From NCBI RefSeq assembly GCF_943734655.1, contig NC_071354.1, forward strand, positions 231,682,706-231,746,705: a DNA stretch of 64,000 bases, given 5' to 3'. The position numbers were made by a program, and so were the translations under genes. Positions 1-12,700 of the stretch are shown piece by piece. The notes under the pieces are model-generated. The model was given only the letters and a program-made list of their open reading frames with translations, was not told the origin of the DNA and ran no database searches. Position 1 is the stretch's first letter; each line of letters begins with the position of its first letter. This DNA is from Sabethes cyaneus (lineage: Eukaryota; Arthropoda; Insecta; Diptera; Culicidae).

Positions 1-226
1 ATTTTCGGAAATTACATTATTTGTATACTTCCATTTTTATTTCGTGCTAGAAGCTTCAACACTCCGTACAATCTTTTTTCGAGGTCTTTAGGCTGTAAAA
101 CCCACAGATAATTGATTTATACAAAAAAAATTATTAAAGTTTACCAAATTTTTTCTGCCCCCCGATTTTTAGAGCCAATTTTGAAGTGCGGTGGGACAAA
201 AACTTTATAAATAATTTGCAATGGCC
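1..226 (-). mobile_element. TTA-type MITE, copy 1 (cut by window edge)
   Basis: Minus-orientation copy of a roughly 470-bp repeat. It shares TCGTGCTAGAAGC, the polyC/GATTTTT block and the end TTTGCAATGGCC (226) followed by TTA. The other end is outside the window. Confidence 0.8.
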
Positions 227-552
227 TTAGTTGGCTGCGGCACTACTCTTAGAAACTTATAAACTTCTAAACAAAATTAATCTTATTGCGATTACTTGTC
301 AAATCGTAATAAATCAGTTAGTTTAGTTTTATAGTGCTATTGGTATGGTAACACCCTGACCAAACAGATTATTTATTGCTGCTATTTGGAAGAATATTGA
401 AGTTCAACATCGAAAACTTTTTTTTATGTGTGGCCATATTGCCATATTCTGGTACATTTTAACCCGCAAACAAAAAATCTTTAAAGCAAAGTGTAAGTTG
501 CAGAAAGATACTTATTATCAATTTGTTTTCATGCCACATGAGGCACTTAGTA

Positions 553-1001
553 AAATTGTTGCAAATCATTTTAAAAGTTTTTGTCAATTGTTAAATTTTT
601 TTATTTTATTTTTTTATTGATTAAAGAGAATTTTTTTTATGAAATCAATTGTCTGTGGGCTCTACAGCCTGCAAAACTTGAAAAATGAGTGTACGAGTTG
701 AGTTAACACTTCTAGCATGAAAAAGAAATGGAAATTCAAACAGCGGAATTTCCGAAAATCGGCCAAAAAATTTTTCTCGCGTTTTTGTCTTTTTTTCGTA
801 GATTTTTGCATGGAAATTAACAACGTATATATTAAAAGCAAGAATAGATTTGGTTTTCACGTTTAAACAGAAAATAAAAATGCCTAAAACCCATATTTTT
901 TGCTCGATTAAAAAATTCTCTTTGTTTTTTTTCGCCCCCCCTCCCCTTTCAGTGGCCCAACACCGGAGGGACAAAAACGTTTTAAAATATTTGTAATGGC
1001 C
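553..1001 (+). mobile_element. TTA-type MITE, copy 2
   Basis: Nearly full-length copy with a decayed left end (TTGCAAATCATTTTAAAAG) and an intact right end ACAAAAACGTTTTAAAATAT...ATGGCC. The internal landmarks ATCAATTGTCTGTGGGCTC, GAAAAATGAGTGTACGAG and polyC are present. Confidence 0.8.
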
Positions 1002-1839
1002 TTGCTAGAAAAAAAAACTTAACTAATAAAACAACTGTTTTCAAAAATTAAATATTTTCATACTAATATGCACAATTAAATTTAATTCGCATATGCTGCA
1101 CTACTGCGGAAACTGCTGAAAATGAATTATTTATTCTATCAGAAATTTTATTATGGTCGCTATAAACCAAATCGATCAGCATGATCTGACAGTAAAACTT
1201 TAACTTTTCTTCTCACAGCAATATATTTTCTAATTTACGAAGTTGGCTGACTGATTTACATAGCTTCTTAGTCGAGCAACAAGTTTTATACTTTATGGCT
1301 TTGTCAAACAAAGCGAAAAGCTTCGTTAAATTAGTGCCCGCAGTGGCTGTCAAGCTTTCTGCTGCTTTCAGCCGAACATACTAAGCCTACTTGAGTTTAG
1401 GTCCTGATTCTTGAGCGGGTTCTATAAACCTTCTGAAAAGTGGACCACTTGGTGGGAAAGCAGTTTTATAGCGGTCATAAGAAGGTTCTAGTAGAGCTAA
1501 TAGCTTTGTAAGCGATTTTATGAAATTAGTCTTCAATTGATAAGTAATTTCGTCTTCCCTCCCCCGCCTTGTTAGGCACCATCTCGTCGTTTGTCTACAA
1601 CCCCCTCACAGTGCTGATTTCTTTAAAGAATGCCAAGTTTGATAGAAAACCGTTCAGGTGTTCCGGAGTTATGGCGGATTTTTTTACGCTCTTTGAATTA
1701 ACGTCGCTTTTTACGACGTTAACACCGTTTTGCAGTAATTTTAGAATTAGGACGATTTTTTCGACAATTTTTTGGATTTTAAAGTTTTTTTTCGACCTAA
1801 CCAGGTTTATTTTATGCGTCACGTACTCCTCGTATTTCG
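1002..1839. other. No gene seen
   Basis: AT-rich unique sequence. 1560-1680 resembles the dispersed unit at 56480-57200; the rest shows nothing I can assign. Confidence 0.5.
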
Positions 1840-2705
1840 TTGTTTTTTCTTACTCGTTTCATCTTATTTTCTCAACAGCTTTTTATGAAAGTCTGTTTCT
1901 TTTTTCTCTGTTCCGTTTTTCGTCCTTTTGAGTCCTGATTTCCCTCTTAATTTTCTCTTTTCTGTTTCGTTTTGTTTTTGTTTTCAGGCCCATTTTTCTC
2001 TTCTTTGGCTCGTTTTTCATTATTTTCTCTCCTGTTTTGTTTTTTCTTATCTTCCGTCAGTTTTCGTACCTTTTTCCTTTTTTAACTCTTTTACTATCCC
2101 ATTTTTCGTTTTCGTCTGTTTCGTTCTTCTTCTCATCGTGTCATACTTTTCCTCCTTTTTTATCACGATCCGATTTTCTTTTCCGTTTTATCCCGTTTGT
2201 CTTTCGTATTCGTTTTTTCTCTTCCAACTTTTCCATTTCCCTCTCGTTCTTCCTGTTTTTCTGTTCTCGTTTCTCCATTTTTTACACCCGTATCCTCTTT
2301 TCTTCTTTTACTCATTTTCTATCCCGATTCTCTTGTTTTTTGTTAGGTTTTCTCTCATTTACAGTCGAGTATATCCTCATTTTGTTTTTAGTTTTCCATG
2401 TTTTCGTTATCGTTTTTCCTTCTATTCTCTCGTTTGTTTTCTTTTATCAAATTTTTTTTCTATCCAGTCTTCTCTTTTTCTCACCTTGTTTTCCCACTTT
2501 TCCTCTTCCGTTAAGTCTTCTTCCACTTTTGTTTCTTTTTATGTCCGGTATCTTCTTTCATTCTGACCCGTTTTAATCGGCTTTCTTTTTTTCATTTTCT
2601 CTCTTGTGTGTTTTCAATTTTTCCATCCCGTTTGTCCATTTTTGTTTGTTTTTGCACTTTTTCTTCTCCTGTCTGATTTTTTCTTGTTCGCTTTTTTGTC
2701 TGTAG
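1840..2705. repeat. Degenerate pyrimidine-rich array (TTTTTCGTCTTTT type)
   Basis: More than 85 percent T+C by eye, with recurring CCGTTTTTC, TTTTCTC and TCCCGTTTG blocks. Long open frames across it are phenylalanine/serine-rich artefacts. Confidence 0.85.
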
Positions 2706-2829
2706 AGCAAAAAGTTACAGTAATTCATCTTTTCATAGTAAAAACAGTTGAAAATGTTATAAAAAATCTTAGCACATTTAGTACAGATGGATTGCCGATG
2801 GATCTAGAGTTAGTCTGTCTCCTGTTGCT

Positions 2830-3640
2830 CTCCAGAAAAAGAAGCAAGAAAGGAAAAATGAGACTGAAAAAAACGAACAGAAAGCACGAGTGACAACATG
2901 GTAAAAACTGTAGAAACGAAGAAGACGAGAAAAGAGGAAAACGCGAGAGAGAATAACAAAAAATTGGCTTTGAAAAAAAAGAAAAATGAAAGAAAAGACG
3001 AAGATATAGAATAGGAGGGAAAACCAGATATAAAAAGAGGAAAAATTGGCAACAACAAAATGGAAGAGAAAAATAGAAAAAACGAAGACACTGCACAACG
3101 AACGAAACAGAAAAGAAAACTAAGAAAACGAGAATGCAAATGAAGCTAAACTGAATAGAAAAGAGAGAAAGAAAAACAAGGTGGAAATGGAGGACAATAA
3201 AGAACGATATTATGGATAATAGAGAAAAAAGAATAGGAAAGAGACAGAAGAAATAGGGGGACAATAGGGAGAAAAAATGAAATAGAAAACAAAAGTGATA
3301 AAACGAAAAAGAAAGACAGAATGTGACAGAAATGGAGGACATAATAAGAGGAAGAACGGAACAGATGAACGTAAAAACGAGAAGGAAAATAAGTTAAAAA
3401 GCGAAAAAAGACGAAAGCCGGGATTGAAAAAAGGAAAAAAAGGTGAAACAGAAAAGAAAATGTCAAAAAACGGGACAGAAAAAAGGAGCAACGGACATAA
3501 GAACGGGGAAACATGAAACAGAAGAAGGTCAGGGAAAACGGGACAAGATACAAGAGAAAAGGAATAGAGAAAGAGGAAACTGCGGGCACACTATTTAAGA
3601 AAGAGGAAAAACGAGACCAGAAAGGGAACACGGAACTATA
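2830..3640. repeat. Degenerate purine-rich array
   Basis: A/G-rich array with GAAAAACGGGACAGAAAA-like blocks, which are the complement of those at 1840-2705. A roughly 120-bp non-array spacer separates the two. Confidence 0.85.
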
Positions 3641-3767
3641 GAAACCAATCCGTGCGTTTTCCTTGGTGGAACACTTGTTTGAATTCGGTGAATCCTCAAA
3701 AACATTTTATAATAAGTAGTTAATAGTAGAATTTTATTAATGACTGCAATTTGCTTTGTCTAGTTAG

Positions 3768-4261
3768 GCCATTGCAAATCATTTTTAAAGTTTTTGTCAC
3801 CCCTCGCCCCCCCCCCCCGCCCTTGGAAATTGGAAATTGGCTTAACACATCGGGGGACAAAAAAATAATTTGTAGGATATGAGTTAAGTTTTTTTTATAA
3901 AATCAATTGTCAGTGGGCTCTACAGCCTGAAAAACTCGAAAAATGAGTGTACGAGTTGAGTTAACGCTTCTAGCACGAAATAGAAATGGAAGTTCAAACA
4001 GTGGAATTTCCGAAACTCGGCCAAAAAAATTTTCCTTCGTTTTTGTCTTTTTGTTAGTAGAGTTTTGCATGAAAAATAACAACGTATATATTAAAAGCAA
4101 GAATAGATTTGGTTTTCAATTTTAAACTTTAAGTAAAAATGCCTAAAATTCATATTTTTTTTGTTCGATTAAAAAATTCTCTTCGTTTTTATTCGCCCCC
4201 CCCCCCCTTCAGTGGCCAAATACCGGAGGGACAAAAACTTTTTTAAATATTTGTAATGGCC
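3768..4261 (+). mobile_element. TTA-type MITE, copy 3 (best preserved)
   Basis: This 494-bp copy starts GGCCATTGCAAATC and ends ATATTTGTAATGGCC. The two ends form an imperfect terminal inverted repeat of about 33 bp (GGCCATTRCAAAT...AAAGTTTTTGTC). TTA flanks it on both sides (3765-3767 and 4262-4264), consistent with a 3-bp target duplication as in PIF/Harbinger-like elements. It has no coding capacity. The class is inferred from termini and duplication length. Confidence 0.85.
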
Positions 4262-4458
4262 TTAATATTCAATTATTATTATTATTATTTGACCATGAAA
4301 ATGTTTATTTGATCTGTGACATTTTATGTGTTATTTGTAGTTTGAATTTGTACATAGTCAGAAGATGACGGGGTTTTTATGCCTACAAGAGGATGGCCTC
4401 TATTTGGCTTTTCCCCGTCCAAACCAATCTTCCATGGAGACCTAACAGGTCCGATGGG

Positions 4459-4950
4459 GGGGGGGGGGGGTGGCTCCGTAACCGCAAGGTTACCGAGTCT
4501 GCTTTGACAAGCGAGTGGTCGTGAGTTCGAATCTTAGTAGAATCAAGCCATTCGATGTCCAGTAACTTAGCATGGGTTTACTCTCAGGCCCCTCCAATTT
4601 ACCCTTCCTTCGTGCTGAATTCTATATTTACCATCTGAAGCCTCTTGACAGTGCAAATGTCCCTCCTATAGTTAAGTGTACTGGTCAGGAGTACGAATGA
4701 GTCCTCGCCAGGGACGGCTGTAGTATGGGATAGTGCTGGCAGCGAGGAATACGTGGGTAAAGTAGATCAAGCTTTGAAGGAAGGGTAAACCCCAATACAC
4801 GCAAGCACGCATAAAATTTAATAAGCATATCGCTCACTCAATAGCGATTATAGCAAAAAGAAATGCAGTGCAGGTCATACAACAAACACCCGGGCGATAT
4901 TACAATAAATCAACTATACTGGTCGCAGTAATGAGTCCACACATGAAAAA
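4459..4950 (+). mobile_element. tRNA-derived SINE with 15-bp target duplication
   Basis: AACAGGTCCGATGGG occurs at 4444-4458 and again at 4951-4965, bracketing about 490 bp. After a G-run the element starts TGGCTCCGTAACCGCAAGG (box A-like, 4471) and carries GAGTTCGAATC (box B, 4523-4533), about 43 bases apart as in a tRNA promoter. The right end is A-rich. This is a mosquito-type tRNA-related SINE with a long non-tRNA body. Confidence 0.8.
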
Positions 4951-4979
4951 AACAGGTCCGATGGGTATGAACCAATAAA

Positions 4980-5650
4980 TAAATAAATAAATAGATAAAA
5001 GGAAAAAGAAGAATTTAGAGAGAGAATAAAGAAACTCGATAGAGGCAACAAGAAAAGCGGGGATGGAGGTCAAACGAGATATAAAAGGAGAAATATGGGA
5101 CAGAAAAGAAGAAAAGAAAAACTGGAAAAATGTATTAAAGAACAAGGTAAAAACCGAAAAACGGGTAATAACAAAGGAAAAGTGGGAAGAAAATGAAAAA
5201 AAGGGAGCCAAAAACAGAATAAAAAGACAGAACAGGTAGAAAAACGGGACTTACAAATGGGAAAAACCGAACTGACGAAGGCAAAAACCAAGAAGTAAAG
5301 AAGATAAAAAGAGTTGTAAAAATACGAAAACTGGAAACGAAAACAAAGCGAAAAAGAGAAGAGGAAGGACTTATAAAACGGAAAAGCAAATGAAAAAACG
5401 AGTGAAAAGAATGAGGAAACCACGGTTGAAAATAAAGGAAAAAGGAACAGGAAACGAAGAAAAACGGAACAATGGAACAGAAAGCACAGTACAGAAAAAC
5501 GAGAGGAAAATTGAAAGTGAAAGCAAAAGCCAAGAAAACGATACAAAAAAGAAGAAAAACGGAACATAACGTGAAAAAACTGAGGGATTGGAAAAGAGAA
5601 AACCGGAAGCTGGTCAGAAAAAAAAGCTAAACGTGCGAGAGAGCAAGACA
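4980..5650. repeat. Degenerate purine-rich array
   Basis: Starts with a TAAA run after the SINE and continues with AAAACGGAACA and GAAAAACGGG blocks, ending at a 12-mer array. Confidence 0.8.
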
Positions 5651-5789
5651 AAAATGTTAAGTTTAATTTCAAGTAAAACTTCTTTTCTAATTTCGTCTCC
5701 AAGCCCGATTTAAAATATAATTTCAATTTCAAAATAATCCAAATTCACGTCTAGTTTGATATTCAATATCAAGTTCATTTTCAATTTTG

Positions 5790-6260
5790 CTGGGACGGAT
5801 CTTTGGCTGCACTTAGTGGATGTACGAAGATCGATGGGGATGGATAGTATGTTTGGAGCATCTATTTCTCCAGTTAATAGTTTTCCTACGAGAACTACTT
5901 GGAAAATATTTCGCCTCTTTACCAGAGTGTCGATTCCCAGTAGTCGATAATGATCACCATAAAGTGGTAACTGGTTGAGGTTTCTTACGGTAGAATAAAG
6001 AGAACATCGCCGGTCCCAGGGTACTCCTCTGCGGAACACCAGACAGGGTAATGAAACTGTCTGACTCGATGTGGCGTAATTTATCGGAAAGCGAGCGGTC
6101 AACGAGATAAGATTTCAGCCACTCAATAAAGTGTATTGATGCTCCGAGATGCTCATTTTTAACTACTACGAGTGATCGATACGATCGAACGCAGCTTTCA
6201 AATCTGTGTGGATAGTGTCCACCTGCACGCCATTTTCCTTGCTTTTAATGCAATGCGTTG
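5790..6260 (-). pseudogene. Non-LTR (Jockey/I-type) reverse transcriptase relic
   Basis: The minus strand carries LLGIDTLVKRRNIFQ and GKLLTGEIDAPNIL, typical of the region after the RT domain, and upstream a decayed PQxxxLGP-type motif near 6030. Frame breaks are common. It lies next to a 12-mer array. Confidence 0.65.
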
Positions 6261-6979
6261 TGAACTGCAGTAAATTTAATATAGATAAAAGAGGTAATTA
6301 ATATAATTTCTGTATTTACTCGAAATTGCAATACTGCAAGAGCAAGAATCTTTTTAATCAGAACTGTGCTGCAAAACCAATTTTACTTTCCTTAAGTGAA
6401 ACGCGAGACATACACTTATGTTGTAAATACACACCTGGCCAATTACTGTAATCCCAATCCCGTCATGGCATGATTATTGGTGTAGGATCTTCACCGGAAA
6501 ATATTTTCATTGGCAGTTCTCCGCGGGCAAAAAAAATTAAAATTTCTACTTCCACATTCTGACCAATTCCCGAAATGACATAAATATTATCTGAGGCTTG
6601 GTCAAGTAAAATTTTTGTCATAGTCCTCTGGTATATATTAGTTTATACCGCTCGACAATCCTGTCCTCACATAGCCATAAATGACGATGTTGAATATCCT
6701 TATTCAGCTTAACTCGATTTCAGTGAATTTCCATCGCATCATGCTGACTGCTTGTGCCTTCGTGTTCCTCAGAATCGACACACAACGAGAGACCGAAAAT
6801 TTTCCATGATTTGGCGAACTGCAGTGTTTAATATTTAATTAACTTGGAAAATTCATGGAATACCGGAGAGCAAACAGAAAAACGAACGAAGATAATCTTT
6901 CATCGATTATTGATTATCCAATTACTCAAAGTTCGACAACCAACAGTTAATAAATATTCATTCTCTTTCTCTTTTTCAG
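6261..6979 (+). other. Unique intron sequence before the first visible exon
   Basis: No repeat or gene recognised; a branch-point and pyrimidine tract lead into the acceptor at 6979. Confidence 0.5.
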
Positions 6980-7102
6980 ATATCAATGAGTGCACCGAGT
7001 ACGGTGAAGACATTTGCGAATACGGATGCTCGAACACTGTTGGCTCGTTTATCTGCAAATGCCCGAAGGGATTGCGTGTTACCGACAATAACAAATGCAT
7101 GG
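6980..7102 (+). CDS. Secreted EGF/sushi/HYR protein, cbEGF exon (first exon visible)
   Basis: This 123-bp exon encodes one calcium-binding EGF module. It begins DINEC, has six cysteines, and carries CSNTVGSFIC, which fits the Asn beta-hydroxylation pattern C-x-N-x4-F/Y-x-C. It follows a pyrimidine tract ending in CAG (6977-6979) and ends at GTAAGT (7103). The first codon is split: G comes from the upstream exon and AT from this one, so both flanking introns are phase 1. In this family cbEGF modules bind calcium between N-terminal acidic residues and form rigid extracellular rods. The upstream exons are not in the window; nothing in 1-6979 continues the frame, so the protein's N-terminus lies further left. 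The next coding exon is about 8.2 kb away across a repeat-filled intron. Confidence 0.9.
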
Positions 7103-8695
7103 GTAAGTTCTTCTCCGTATTGTTTTGTTGCTGTTGTTGTTGTGTTTGTAAACATTTCCCAGGGGAAAATTGTGTACAAGTGTACAGTACAAGTGCCGTT
7201 CTTTAGTTCACTGATAAGCGTTGTTGCCTTTACAAACGATGCCGGTAAGTGATGCTGTGGGTGGTAATTGTGTCAGATTGAATGCATCTCCTTCAACACA
7301 GACTTCCTGTGTAGTAAACTAACAATTAACTGGAATAAAAGTTAATCTTTCGACACTATCAGAAGGCCGAAAATTTAGCCCGACCGTCCGATATCTAAGT
7401 AATTATAAATGTTTATTAGATTCAGTATGTTTCGAAATCAAATTTACATATTTGAATCTCATAGATCCTCGTTTATGAGGCGCCTTCGAAAACAAACGAC
7501 CATCAGATAGTGTGTGCCTGCGTGCGTGCGTGCGTGCCGGAAGGCAAAATTTAAATGAATGTAGTGCCAGCACTAATCGCTTTCTGACTGAGTGTGGTGG
7601 CCAGAATAGATAGAACGGTCGAGTCGACCGCATGTATGTAAATCTCCCCCCGGATAGGGCAGAAGATTGCTGGTTAGGCACAGTCAATATGAATTCTCGA
7701 AGCACAACCGAACCGATTAATGCAAATCAGTTTCACAGCATATATTTATGAGGAAAGTTTGTCTTGATCATGTATCGGACGATTCTGTAATCGCTCCGAC
7801 ATGGACGGTACTTATGAATTCCTCTAGTTCTAGCTTACTCTGCATTTGCAACAAACTAGAAATTACATTTTTCCAATTTGCTGAGAGAAATCCAAATCAA
7901 ACCTGAAAGCAATTTATTTACAGAAATGCAATCGTATTCGTCCATCCATTTTGCCTGTCTAACGTAAATTCAAAAAGGGTCATTTTCTAACATTGTGTAA
8001 CTAACGGGCGCCGGACGGAGAAACGAGCTCAAAAGTGCCGGCCAAGTAATTAAAACATGCAAATGCCATAATCTCGATTTAAACTTGTTTACCAGTGGCA
8101 GTTCTCAGCAATAAGCAGCAGTGTAACAAGTGGGAATTATTACTTGCCATGTCGTCGAATGTACGGAGAGTCAGTCGGTAGCAATCCGAGCAAAGCCTCG
8201 TTCGAAGAAAACCCAAAACCGAAACGAGAGGAAATTAAACCAGCATCCAGAAACCACACCACCGGCAGCAGCTGTGTGCGTGTGGGTGAGTGCAGCTTTC
8301 GTATCCAATTCCAGCAATGCAAATGTCTTGCAAACATATCCCCAGCGCTAGACAAATGGCAAACGAATCAACACCAGAAAACCGGTACGTTTCAAGCAAG
8401 TCGGCAAAACAGGATTAGATTTCTCACTGTTGAGTCCTTAGATCGAGAGTCGTTCCAAGAGTCTGCTATTGAGTATCTAGGATAGCAATTTGTACCGGTT
8501 TGTTTCTCGATGAAGGTAAATGTTTAATAACAATTGCATCAGCATAGCCTGCAGCTAATAAATTGCCCATTGAAGGTAAAATGATCGACAGGGGCAAGAA
8601 GCTCGAAACTAAGCTTACCAAACATGAAGCAAATAATGCTGGACGCTGACGTGGGCAGAGCTTGATGGTCGAGTACTAAACTTAGTAGTCCTTAG
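7103..8695 (+). other. Unique intron sequence
   Basis: Contains a short TGCG run (7525-7540). Nothing else recognised. Confidence 0.5.
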
Positions 8696-8816
8696 TATTT
8701 AAAGCCAGATTATGTCAATTCCTACTTTGATTCTAACTTTGATTTTAAATCCAACTTCAAGTACAATTTCAAGTTCAATTTGAAACCAGTTCCATTTTTA
8801 AGTCCAATTTAAGTGA

Positions 8817-8992
8817 AAAACTCAGAAAAAGGGAAATTTTTTGGCCATCAAGCGTACAACGACAATTGATTTTATACAAAAAGGTTTACTCATGACCAAC
8901 TGTTTTTTTTTTGTACTCCGATTTTCAAAGCAAATTTTAAAGATAAGGGAGGGAGGAGTTAACAAAAACTTTAAAAGTGATTTGCAATGGCC
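8817..8992 (-). mobile_element. TTA-type MITE, copy 4 (partial)
   Basis: Right-hand part of the family in minus orientation: GACAATTGATTTTATAC, CTCCGATTTTCAAAGC, and the end TTTGCAATGGCC (8992). It joins a 12-mer array on its left and a GA array on its right. Confidence 0.7.
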
Positions 8993-8994
8993 TA

Positions 8995-9531
8995 ATTGGC
9001 ATGAAAAGAAGAAAATGAAGGAAAAATTGCGACAGAATAGAAAGGAAAACAAAACATCAAAAGAAGGGGATAAGAAGCAAACGGAAAAAACGACGTAAAA
9101 AACGAAGAAACTGGACAGACCGACATAAAGAGCTGAAAAAATTAGAGAAAAGATGAAACAGAAATCGAATAAAACATGAAAGAAAATGAACATAAACTGG
9201 ACAGAAAAGAATTTAAGCGAGAAAAAAAAAGAAACGGGAAAATGGAGAAACGATAACCAACGAAAAGGAAAAATGGAACAGAAAAAGAAAAAAAATTGAG
9301 AGAAAAAATAGGAACTGAAGACAAAAAAATAAAAAGGAAAACAGTATACTAATATTACAGAAAAGGGGGAATAAGCAGGACTTAATAAGAAGAAGAACGG
9401 GACATACAAAAACGAATAACGAATTGTAGAAGGGGTTAAAAGTGGAAAAAGACTAAAACCGGGACCGAATAAGAGAAAAAGTTTAAAATGGGAAAGAAAA
9501 TTATAAAAAACAGGCGATAGTAAATGAGCTG
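8995..9531. repeat. Degenerate purine-rich array
   Basis: GAAAAC and ACGGGAA blocks between MITE copy 4 and the AC microsatellite. Confidence 0.8.
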
Positions 9532-9746
<215 letters not shown>

Positions 9747-9754
9747 ACAGAACG

Positions 9755-12700
9755 TGTCAGAAAAGGGGGAAATGGGGGCTGAATAAGAGGAAGAACGGAA
9801 CAGACGAGAACGAAAAACGGAATAGAAAAAAGCTAAGAAGTGAAAAACGATGAAAAACGGCATCGAATTGAAGAGAAATGTAAGAAACCGGACAGAAAAA
9901 GACAAAAAACGAAAAATAGGAAATGGGAAATAGGAAAAACGGACCAGAAGATGATGAAAAAATGGAAGAATAAAGACGAAAAACAGAACACTGGAAAATC
10001 AGGATTTGAGAAGGGGTCGAAAAGATCACGAACAGGAAAAGAGGAGACTGCGGACAGAAAAAAGGACAATGGAGAATGAAAAAGAGAGAAAACGAGACAA
10101 GAAAACGAATTCAAACAAAAGAAATCAAAAAAGAAGATAAGACTCGTGAGAAAGAAAAGAAAATCGATAGAGGATATGCGAAAAATGGGAAAAAGAGGTC
10201 TAACGGGACAAAGAAGGAGACTGTTGGGACATAAAATGGGTAGAAATAGAGGAAAGAAAAACAGAATGCATATAAAAATAACTGTTTTAGTGAAAACAGA
10301 TTAAATTTATCCCAGCGCAATCCAAAGATATTCCCTTCTACATTGATAAAAACAGGGTAAAATGTTGTTTATTTGATCAAACGTATTCTGTCATCGAATT
10401 CCTCATGAAAATTGCTTTTTGATGACGAAAATAGATCAATTTTATAAAGTGAGCAAACGAGATATAAGAAGAGAAAAGGTTGAAAAGAAAAAAATGAAAT
10501 AAAAAAAATTGAAGTAAGCAAGAGACTGGACAAAAAAAGATATAGAATTGAAGAAAAAAGAAAAAACAGAAGAAAAAATAGAATAAAAGGAAAAAAAAGG
10601 AAAAACTATAAAGAATACGAGGTAAATGAAGAAGGCTCTAAAGATAAACTGGACAGAGAAAGAGTTAAAATGCAAAAACCGCGTAAACTGGGACTATAAA
10701 GAAGAAAAAAGTTAAAAATAGAACAAAAAATTAAAAAAGATAAAACTGAAAAAATGGTGAGAAAAAATACAAACAGAAAACAAAAAAGATAAAACGGAAG
10801 AGAAAAACGGAATGTAACAGAAAACGAGGAAGAACCTAACATAAAAAAAGGTAATACGGATCAGACGAAAACAGAAAATGGGATAGAAAAGGAATTGAAA
10901 AGTAAACTAAAACGAAACGGTCTGAATAAAAGAAAAAAAGGCGGATGTTGAACAGAACAAAAAACGAGACAAGAAAAGCGAAAAAACAAGCCAGAAAATG
11001 AAGAAAAATTAAAGCGAGATGGAATAGAAAACAGAAAAGGAACAGAGATGGGCATTAAAAAAGAAAAAATGAGTGCGAAAAAGAGGGAAAACGAGACAAC
11101 AAAGTAAATACGGAATAGAAAGCATGAGAAATTGAAAGGGAAAAGAAGAATTGTTAAAGAGATAAAAAAGAAAATCGCTAGAGGAAACGAGTGGAACGGA
11201 AAAAAGGGTGAAACGGGATATAGAAGGAGACAATTGGGACAAAAAATAGACAGAAAAAGAAAAACAAAGGAATGCATATAAAAGTAACTTTGTTTTAGTA
11301 GAAATAATGAATTTATTCTAGCTCAGCCAAAGCTATCCCCGTCGTTAAAGTCGTTATCAGATCGAACGCCACGCAACGAAGGAAAACGAAAAAAATTGAG
11401 AAAGTAAGAGACTGGACAGAAGAGGATGTAGAACGGAAGAGGAAAGAAGAAAAAATAGAGAAAAGTCATAAAAAACGAAGAAAACGAGAAAGCAAATAAA
11501 GATAAACTGGACAGAAAAGAAGGGCTAAATAAAACAAACACAGATAAACAAAAAAAGAACAGAAAACGATAAAAAACTAGACAGATGAAGAGAAAACGTA
11601 ACTGGAAAAAATTGCAAGAAACAATAAAAACGTAAGGCAAAAAGGATAAAACGGAAAATAAAAAAAAGACGTGACAAAAAAGGGAGGAAAACAAGACATG
11701 AAAAGAGGAAAGAACTGCCATAAAATGGGAAAAAATGGCAAGTAAAAGTGCAAACGAAAGACATGAAGGATAAATGGAAAATAAAAACAGAAACCAAAAC
11801 AAAAACTGAGAAAGAAAAGAGTTAAAAAGAGGAAAAAACACGAAAACCGAGACTCAATTCGTAAAACGCTGAAAGTCTGAAAAGAAAAACGTACCAGAAG
11901 ATGTTAAAAAACAGAACAAAAAAGACGGAAACAGAGGAAGTTTAGGAAGTTTAGGAAATGGTCGAAGAGAAAATGAACAGAAAAAAAAGAAGTCGGCTGA
12001 CAGGGAAAAGGAGAGTGAAATTAGAGGGAAAACGAATATGGAATAAAAAATAAGAGAAATTAAAAAGGAAAAGCAGAATTGCGAGCGAGAAACAAAACAA
12101 ATCGATAGAGGAATCGAGGAAAACGGGAAGAAGCGGAATATAAAAAGAGACAATTGGAATATAAGAAGAACACGGAAAAGAAACGAGGGAAATGGAAGCA
12201 AAATACTGGAGCAAGTAAGAGACTGGACTGTAAAAGATGCAGAACGAAAGATAAAAGAAAAAAAGGAAACAGCAAAAAAACGAAGAAACGAGAAAGGGAA
12301 TGGACAGGAAAGGAGCTACAGAGCGTAAGAAGACGAAAACCGGGAATAAATAAAAGAATAAAGTCATAAATGGAACAAAAAATGACAAAAATCGAGACCA
12401 AAAAAGTGATAAAACTGAGCACAGAAAAATAACGACAAAAAATGCAAACGTAAGACGAAACGCATAAGACGGAAATAAAAAACAATACGTGACAGAAAGG
12501 GGGAAAAAGACATCAAAATAGGGAAAACGGACCAGAACTAAACGGTAAATGGGATAGAAGAAGAGTGAAAAATTGAAAATATACAAAAAACGGAATTAAA
12601 TATGAGAAAAAAAAGTCGAACGTTAGACAGAAGATGACAAAAAACGAGGAAAATGAGGAGAACTGGAAGACTCAAAACGGAACAGAGGGACACCAGAACT

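Noticed and set aside
1928..2576. Long open frames in the pyrimidine array (over 200 codons)
   Set aside because: They are Phe/Ser/Leu runs produced by T/C composition, overlap in several frames and have no domain or splice support. The same applies to frames at 2725-3631, 5070-5732, 8822-9562, 10861-12586, 21275-25668 and 38906-43878.
4471..4540. tRNA gene
   Set aside because: Boxes A and B are present but there is no acceptor stem or anticodon arm; the flanking duplication marks it as a SINE.
8130..8485. Overlapping frames of about 70-110 codons in the second intron
   Set aside because: No domain, no splice signals, and both strands are open to a similar degree.
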